NCBI GenBank assembly: GCA_023433615.1
Contig: JAEZCJ010000187.1
Span: forward strand, 8,374 to 72,373
From: Bacillota bacterium
Lineage (GTDB): Bacteria > Bacillota > Bacilli > Paenibacillales > Paenibacillaceae
Reading direction: 5' to 3'
DNA length: 64,000 bases
Each line of letters opens with the position of its first letter. Positions within the stretch are counted from its first letter, which is position 1. Of this stretch, positions 59,789-64,000 are shown one piece after another. Position numbers and translations under genes: made by a program. The notes beneath the pieces were generated by a model. The model was not told where the DNA came from. It saw nothing but the letters and a program-made list of their open reading frames with translations, and made no database searches.

Positions 59789-59835
59789 GAGAAAATAAAG
59801 AGGTCATGTATATCACATTTAGGAGGTAACACCAC

Positions 59836-60036
59836 ATGCAAACAGGTACAGTGAAATGGTTCAACGCAGAGAAAGGCTTCGGTTTCATCGAGGTTGAAGG
59901 CGGCAACGATGTATTCGTTCACTTCAGCGCAATCGTAGGCGACGGCTACAAGTCCCTCGACGAAGGCCAACGCGTAGAATTCAACGTGGTTCAAGGCAAC
60001 CGCGGTCCACAAGCAGAGAACGTTGTAAAACTGTAG
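59836..60036 (+). CDS. csp: Cold-shock protein (CspA family), paralogue
   Basis: A 66-residue cold-shock protein with RNP1 KGFGFIEV and RNP2 VFVHFSAI. It begins MQTGTVKWFNAEKGFGF and is nearly identical to the product of 48339-48539. It is preceded by AGGAGGTAA and a structured leader. It differs mainly in codon choice, for example more A/T-ending codons, which suggests the copies diverged some time ago or have different expression. It is an RNA chaperone. A terminator and a ydjO gene follow. Confidence 0.97.
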   Translation: MQTGTVKWFNAEKGFGFIEVEGGNDVFVHFSAIVGDGYKSLDEGQRVEFNVVQGNRGPQAENVVKL

Positions 60037-60051
60037 TTTCTGCTGCTTATC

Positions 60052-60080
60052 GATGCCCCAGACTTTGTGTTTGGGGCATC
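60052..60080 (+). terminator. Hairpin terminator after the second csp
   Basis: GATGCCCCA (60052-60060) pairs with TGGGGCATC (60072-60080). It has the same core as the terminator after the first csp gene. Confidence 0.8.
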
Positions 60081-60136
60081 TTAGCTTTATAATGAGAAGG
60101 GCACAGGATAATCCAAGGAGAGAAAGAGGGACGTTC

Positions 60137-60349
60137 ATGTACAATTCAAGGAAGAAGCCGCTGGAGGACATTCCTGAGGAAATCACCGAGATTTGGTCTT
60201 GTACAAACGATTCGTGCAACGGATGGATGAGAGATAATTTTTCCTTCGCTACCGAGCCGGTATGCCCCCAATGCAGTTCCTCCATGGTGAAGAGTGAGAA
60301 GAAGCTTACGGTGCTTGTGAATACGAGTCCTAACCAGTCCAAGTACTAA
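60137..60349 (+). CDS. ydjO: Cold-inducible YdjO-family protein, paralogue
   Basis: A 70-residue protein with the same Cys layout as the 48718 product (WSCTNDSCNGWMRDNF and VCPQCSSSM), a probable zinc site. It begins MYNSRKKPLEDIPEEITEIW. The shared gene order csp-terminator-ydjO in both loci indicates duplication of a whole module. Cytoplasmic, function unknown. Confidence 0.88.
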   Translation: MYNSRKKPLEDIPEEITEIWSCTNDSCNGWMRDNFSFATEPVCPQCSSSMVKSEKKLTVLVNTSPNQSKY

Positions 60350-60389
60350 GCGAACGGGATAGAGACATCCACATAGGAAGCAGCTTGGG

Positions 60390-60415
60390 AGCAAGGCGAT
60401 CGCCTTGCTTTTTTG
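60390..60415 (+). terminator. Rho-independent terminator after ydjO
   Basis: AGCAAGGCGA pairs with TCGCCTTGCT as a perfect palindrome (60390-60409), followed by a T-run. Confidence 0.9.
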
Positions 60416-60461
60416 CTGCGATTATGCGGATAATGTAGCGGCAGTTACAGAATCCCGCCAC

Positions 60462-60480
60462 GCTTCCTGCTATACTGAAG
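60462..60480 (+). promoter_or_regulatory. Extended -10 promoter element
   Basis: GCTTCCTGCTATACTGAAG contains the extended -10 TGCTATACT, matching the block at 56821-56839 at 18 of 19 bases. It precedes the small gene that starts at 60502. Confidence 0.6.
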
Positions 60481-60501
60481 ACATTAACGTAAGGAGGTGG
60501 C

Positions 60502-60663
60502 GTGCTCGAGATGATCGTGACAGAGCAGCTATTCATTGCAGCGCTTATTCTCGGAGCCGTCACATTCGGTCTGTTGATCGCATGGATGCTGTGGGAACCG
60601 GATGTTCGCCATTATGCGTCCGCCTTACGCCGCAGATTCGGCAGCCGCCGTTCGTTAACGTAA
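60502..60663 (+). CDS. Small single-pass membrane protein (53 aa)
   Basis: A 53-residue protein; a hydrophobic segment (LFIAALILGAVTFGLLIAW) is followed by a basic tail (YASALRRRFGSRRSLT). AAGGAGG lies four bases before the GTG at 60502, and the ATG at 60511 is an alternative start. The gene has its own extended -10 element and ends just before a bidirectional terminator. No family recognised. Confidence 0.55.
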   Translation: MLEMIVTEQLFIAALILGAVTFGLLIAWMLWEPDVRHYASALRRRFGSRRSLT

Positions 60664-60692
60664 CGCATCGCTCGCAGCTGACTCGCAATAGC

Positions 60693-60740
60693 AAGGCCCG
60701 AAGCATCTAGCCGTCGTATAACGGCGGTGCTTCGGGCCTT
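60693..60740. terminator. Bidirectional terminator
   Basis: AAGGCCCGAAGCA (60693-60705) pairs with TGCTTCGGGCCTT (60728-60740), with an inner CCGT/ACGG pairing. It lies between the convergent small membrane-protein and DUF985 genes. Confidence 0.85.
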
Positions 60741-60746
60741 CTTTAG

Positions 60747-61196
60747 CTATGCCTGCAAGCGAAAGTCCCGGAAGTCGAACCCGGGCGCGACGATGCAGGT
60801 GCAGAGCACGGGCTCGTCGCCGAGCGGCGTCGCGGTCTGCCAGACCGCCGCGGGCACAAGTGCCTGCGGCTGTTGGCCGGCTTCGAGATCCATGCCGAGG
60901 ATGATGGCTGTCTCGCTGCCGGGCTGGTCGCCCGATCCGCCGAACGTCAACTTGAGCGGGCTGCCCGACTGCCAGATCCATAGCTCGTCCGACGCGACGA
61001 CGTGCCAGTTCGATACTTCGCCGGGGTGGAGCAGGAAGTAGACGGCTGTCGCTGCGGAACGGTCGCCTTGATAAGCGGAGCCCAGGGCGGCTTGCGGGAT
61101 ATTGAGCGGGGTGCGCCAAGTCTCCCGGAACCAGCCGCCTTCGACATGAGGATGCAGCCGCAGGCTTGCGACTAGCGGAGATTGCTCGATAGGCAT
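60747..61196 (-). CDS. DUF985 cupin-superfamily protein
   Basis: A 149-residue protein of the DUF985 cupin group. It shows SLRLHPHVEGGWFRETWRT near the start, TAVYFLLHPGEVSNWHVV with the core His, and SDELWIWQSGSPLKLTF. The ATG at 61196 is preceded by AAGGAGGG. Function is unknown in most members; sugar-epimerase-like activity has been proposed for related folds, but nothing here proves it. Confidence 0.85.
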   Translation of the reverse strand: MPIEQSPLVASLRLHPHVEGGWFRETWRTPLNIPQAALGSAYQGDRSAATAVYFLLHPGEVSNWHVVASDELWIWQSGSPLKLTFGGSGDQPGSETAIILGMDLEAGQQPQALVPAAVWQTATPLGDEPVLCTCIVAPGFDFRDFRLQA

Positions 61197-61436
61197 GGGA
61201 TATCCCTCCTTATAAGGGACACTATAAGCATACAGGGCATTTCGTGTCAATTCGAGCGCGGAACTGTGACGGATATCATAGCTGCTCTGCGGCGAAGGGC
61301 ATAGAATTCCTTATAATGGCAATGCCCCATGAGGTAATATTGTCCAGTGGGCCGCAATGCATTGTTATTTCGTCAGGCAGTTGATAATATTTGAATGTTG
61401 CACCATAGACACGCACCTTGGTTGGAGGATGACACA
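61197..61436. promoter_or_regulatory. Divergent control region of the amino-acid transporter
   Basis: No gene is seen. A TATAAT box on the plus strand lies at about 61311-61316. No T-box, riboswitch or other structured leader was recognised. Confidence 0.4.
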
Positions 61437-62240
61437 ATGAAAAAATGGACACTGGTTCTCATCACGCTCATCACATGCATCGCGCTGACGGCTTGCGGAG
61501 GCGGGAATAACGGAGCAAGCGGCGGCGATCAGGATAAGGTGAAGTTCGCGACGGAAGCGGCATATGCGCCGATGATCTTCATGGATAAGGACAAGGTAAC
61601 CGGCTTCGATGTCGACATCGCCGCGGCCATAATGGAAGAAGCGGGCATCGACTGGAGTATCACCAATATGGGCTGGGATACGATGCTGGAGAGCGTCAAG
61701 CAGGGGACGGAGTACAAGGCAAGCATAGCCGCGGTCTCGATTACCGACGACCGGAAGCTGACGTACGACTTCTCCGTGCCGTACTTCGAATCGCGCAACA
61801 TGATTCTCGTGCCGAAGGACAGCGACATTAAGAACGCGCTCGACCTGAAGGACAAGAAGGTTGCCGTGCAGTTGTCGACGACGGCGGACATTCTGATGAC
61901 CGACATCATGGGCCGCGACAATACGGACCTGAAGCGGTTCGACAGCAACGCGGTCGCGCTGATGGAGCTGGACAGCGGCGGCGTGGATGCGGTTGTTGCC
62001 GATATGGCGATCGTATGGGAATACGTCGAGAACAACCCGAACGACAAGTACGAATACATCATCGATACCGAGAATTTCTCCCCGGAGTATTACGGCATTC
62101 TGCTGCCGAAGGGAAGCGAGCTGAAGGCGAAGCTCGATCCGGCTATCAAAGCGATCCTGCAGAATGGCAAGTACGCGGAGGTCTATAAGAAATGGTTCGG
62201 CGAGGAGCCGAATGTGGAAGGTCTGCTGAACGCGGAATAG
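61437..62240 (+). CDS. Amino-acid ABC transporter substrate-binding lipoprotein
   Basis: A 267-residue protein. The signal ends in TCIALTACGGG (lipobox, Cys attached to lipid). The mature part has the SBP_bac_3 fold: AAYAPMIFMDKDKVTGFDVDI, FSVPYFESRNMILVPKD and KKWFGEEPNVEGLLN-type C-terminal. It captures a polar amino acid or analogue outside the cell and passes it to the permease encoded next. The ATG at 61437 has TTGGAGGATG upstream. Confidence 0.93.
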   Translation: MKKWTLVLITLITCIALTACGGGNNGASGGDQDKVKFATEAAYAPMIFMDKDKVTGFDVDIAAAIMEEAGIDWSITNMGWDTMLESVKQGTEYKASIAAVSITDDRKLTYDFSVPYFESRNMILVPKDSDIKNALDLKDKKVAVQLSTTADILMTDIMGRDNTDLKRFDSNAVALMELDSGGVDAVVADMAIVWEYVENNPNDKYEYIIDTENFSPEYYGILLPKGSELKAKLDPAIKAILQNGKYAEVYKKWFGEEPNVEGLLNAE

Positions 62241-62335
62241 AGCAACGCTCCGACTAGCATGCGCAGTCACGTCATGTGCGCATGCTTTTTCACATCTTGG
62301 ACGATGACAACGCAATGGAAGGGAACGGAACGGGC

Positions 62336-62983
62336 ATGGATTTCAAGTTCGAACTCATCTACGATTACTTGCCGCTCATCCTGCGGGGCACGCTGCTGAC
62401 GATCGGTTTCTCTCTGGGAGGCATTCTGCTGGGCTCCATTCTGGGGCTGGGCATCGCCTTCGGCAAAATGTCCCGCTTCGGCTGGTTACGCTGGCCGGCG
62501 GACATCTATATCAACGTGTTCCGCGGGACGCCTCTCTTGGTGCAGATCCTGATCGTGCATTTCGGGATCGTGCCGCTTATTATGGGCAGCACGAACGTTT
62601 ATTTCGCCGCCGTGTTGGCGCTGACGCTGAATTCGGCGGCGTATACGGCAGAGATTTTCCGCACGGGGATTCAATCGATCGATCCGGGGCAGGTCGAAGC
62701 GGCGCACTCGCTCGGCCTGACGCACGCGCAGACGATGCGGCGCATCGTGCTGCCGCAGGCGATCAAGCGGATGGTGCCGGCATTCGGCAACGAGTTCATC
62801 GTGCTGATCAAGGATTCGTCGCTTGTCTACATTATAGCGGCGCCGGAGCTCATGTATTGGATGAACACGATGAAGGGGCAGTATCAGCGCATATGGGAGC
62901 CCTACCTGACGGCGGCGGCGATCTATTTTATCCTGACATACTCCCTCAACAAACTGCTGCAATACATGGAAAGGAAAATGTAA
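62336..62983 (+). CDS. Amino-acid ABC transporter permease
   Basis: A 215-residue membrane permease of the HisMQ type with five hydrophobic segments and the cytoplasmic EAA loop in QVEAAHSLGLTHAQTMRRIVLPQA. The ATG at 62336 (MDFKFELIYDYLPLI) is preferred; longer starts lie at 62315 and 62276. It ends three bases before the ATPase gene. Confidence 0.9.
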   Translation: MDFKFELIYDYLPLILRGTLLTIGFSLGGILLGSILGLGIAFGKMSRFGWLRWPADIYINVFRGTPLLVQILIVHFGIVPLIMGSTNVYFAAVLALTLNSAAYTAEIFRTGIQSIDPGQVEAAHSLGLTHAQTMRRIVLPQAIKRMVPAFGNEFIVLIKDSSLVYIIAAPELMYWMNTMKGQYQRIWEPYLTAAAIYFILTYSLNKLLQYMERKM

Positions 62984-62986
62984 CGT

Positions 62987-63724
62987 ATGGATCCGATCAT
63001 TCGCGTGAAGGGCTTGACCAAATCCTACGGCGAGAACGTCGTGCTGCGGAATATGGATTTTGCCGTGAATAGCCAAGAGGTGGTCGTCGTCATCGGGCCG
63101 TCCGGATCGGGGAAGTCGACGCTGCTGCGCTGCTTGAACCTGCTCGAGCGTCCGGAGAGCGGCGAGGTATGGGTGGACGGGAAGAATCTATTGGACCCGC
63201 GCGTCGATCTGCGGGCAATGCGGACCGAGGTCGGCATGGTGTTCCAGCGGTTCAATCTGTTCCCGCATCTGAAGGTCATCGACAACATTACGCTCGCGCC
63301 GGTCGAGGTGCGCAAGCGTCCGATCGAAGCGGCGCGGTCGAAGGCGATGGAGCTGCTCGGCAAGGTAGGGCTGGCAGACAAGGCGGATGCCTATCCGGGA
63401 TCGCTGTCGGGCGGCCAGGCTCAGCGTGTGGCGATCGCGCGCGCATTGGCAATGGAGCCGAAGATCATGCTGTTCGACGAGCCGACGTCCGCGCTCGATC
63501 CGGAGATGGTAGGCGAAGTGCTGGCCGTCATGAAGTCGCTCGCGAAGGAGCACATGACGATGGTGCTCGCCACGCATGAGATGGGCTTCGCACGCGAGGT
63601 GGGCGACCGCGTGATCTTCATGGAGCAGGGCCGCGTCATCGAGGAGGGAACGCCGAAGCAGCTGTTCGAGCAGCCGCAGCATGAACGGACGCGCGAGTTC
63701 CTCTCGAAGGTGCTGGGCAGGTAG
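62987..63724 (+). CDS. Amino-acid ABC transporter ATPase
   Basis: A 245-residue ATPase. Walker A is IGPSGSGKSTLLRCLNLLE, the ABC signature is LSGGQAQRVAIARAL, Walker B is IMLFDEPTSALDPEMVG, and the switch His is in ATHEMGFA. It energises uptake of the amino acid bound by the lipoprotein of 61437. It completes the operon and is followed by a tandem repeat array. Confidence 0.95.
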   Translation: MDPIIRVKGLTKSYGENVVLRNMDFAVNSQEVVVVIGPSGSGKSTLLRCLNLLERPESGEVWVDGKNLLDPRVDLRAMRTEVGMVFQRFNLFPHLKVIDNITLAPVEVRKRPIEAARSKAMELLGKVGLADKADAYPGSLSGGQAQRVAIARALAMEPKIMLFDEPTSALDPEMVGEVLAVMKSLAKEHMTMVLATHEMGFAREVGDRVIFMEQGRVIEEGTPKQLFEQPQHERTREFLSKVLGR

Positions 63725-63740
63725 CCAAGGGGCGTGACCG

Positions 63741-64000
63741 GATCGAATGCGGAAAACCGCCTTCGATCGGCGAGAAGATGCCGCCCGCACGGAACGAGTG
63801 CGGAAAACCGCCTTCGATCGGCGAGAAGGTGCTGCCCGTGCGTAACGAATGCGGAAAACCGCCTTCGATCGGCGAGAAGGTGCTGCCAGCGCGGACCGAG
63901 AGCGGAAAACCGCCTTCGATCGGCGAGAAGATGCTGCCAGCGCGTAACGAATGCGGAAAACCGCCTTCGATCGGCGAGAAGGTGCCGCCCGCACGGACCG
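63741..64000. repeat. 51-bp tandem repeat array (open at the right edge)
   Basis: Five successive copies with a period of 51 bases; the core GGAAAACCGCCTTCGATCGG begins at 63751, 63802, 63853, 63904 and 63955. A second block reads CGAGAAGRTG, and the linker varies slightly (for example cgcacggaacgagt or agcgcgtaacgaat). The array continues past the window. Its period is 17 codons, so a minus-strand frame through it stays open (RRSKAVFR repeats); this is probably a by-product. Confidence 0.95.

Noticed and set aside
61197..61436. T-box or amino-acid riboswitch before the ABC transporter
   Set aside because: No conserved T-box sequence, no specifier-type structure and no terminator/antiterminator pair could be seen.
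63188..63994. Minus-strand frame containing RRSKAVFR repeats
   Set aside because: It runs antisense through the ABC ATPase gene and stays open only because the 51-bp period is a multiple of three. No ribosome binding site is seen.
63741..64000. Possible CRISPR array
   Set aside because: The repeated units are contiguous and nearly identical, with no unique spacers and no cas genes nearby.

Overview
The window looks like chromosomal DNA from a moderately GC-rich, spore-forming-type Firmicute, most likely Paenibacillaceae. This is inferred from strong AGGAGG-type ribosome binding sites, frequent TTG/GTG starts, two CspA-YdjO pairs, a CBO0543-family membrane protein, a SWIM-protein/SNF2-helicase pair and YueD-type reductases. 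I saw no rRNA, tRNA, transposase, integrase or CRISPR array.

Region 1 (about 0.2-34.7 kb) reads as a large specialised-metabolism locus. Its left part has an AraC regulator, a HAD-type phosphatase-like protein, a UDP-glycosyltransferase, a holo-ACP synthase, an FAD oxidoreductase, two SRPBCC-PDZ fusion proteins, a cupin, an extra groES-groEL pair without a visible CIRCE operator, and a glycosyltransferase preceded by a tiny Cys-containing ORF. A LexA-like XRE/S24 regulator with a palindrome-rich promoter region separates this from the core operon (12.4-27.3 kb). The core operon holds a second AraC regulator, a membrane-anchored helical-repeat protein, an intact ketosynthase, a short ketosynthase-like protein without the active-site Cys, a second intact ketosynthase, a ketoreductase and an acyl carrier protein. 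Then come three consecutive genes that match, in order, the E3 (DUF1702), E4 (CRTAC1/ASPIC-UnbV) and E5 (UnbU/RnfD-like) genes of enediyne clusters. They are followed by a YqaJ-type nuclease homologue with altered catalytic residues, a CcdA-like membrane protein, a class-III aminotransferase, a peroxiredoxin and an HExxH metallopeptidase. No enediyne-type iterative PKS is present. This is the best candidate for an undescribed system: a discrete (type II-like) carbon-chain assembly line coupled to the enediyne accessory triad and a thiol/redox membrane module.

The facing operon (27.6-34.7 kb, minus strand) encodes a SAM methyltransferase, a sugar-1-phosphate nucleotidyltransferase, a BtrH/C39-like protein, three GT2 glycosyltransferases (one with a C-terminal methyltransferase-like extension) and myo-inositol-1-phosphate synthase. 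It looks like a cyclitol/sugar decoration pathway that could act on the product of the core operon.

Region 2 (34.8-64 kb) is mostly ordinary: small membrane proteins, two SDRs, a macrolide-type glycosyltransferase, uridine kinase, a lipoprotein esterase, cupins, SNF2 helicase with its SWIM partner, a three-PAS sensor kinase, a frameshifted yhdH-type oxidoreductase, a DUF3160 lipoprotein, a NarL-type two-component system and an amino-acid ABC transporter. Its notable features are two csp-ydjO loci whose 5' leaders share a terminator-like stem-loop and a conserved loop, a low-complexity insert in the SNF2 helicase, and a 51-bp tandem repeat array running off the right end.
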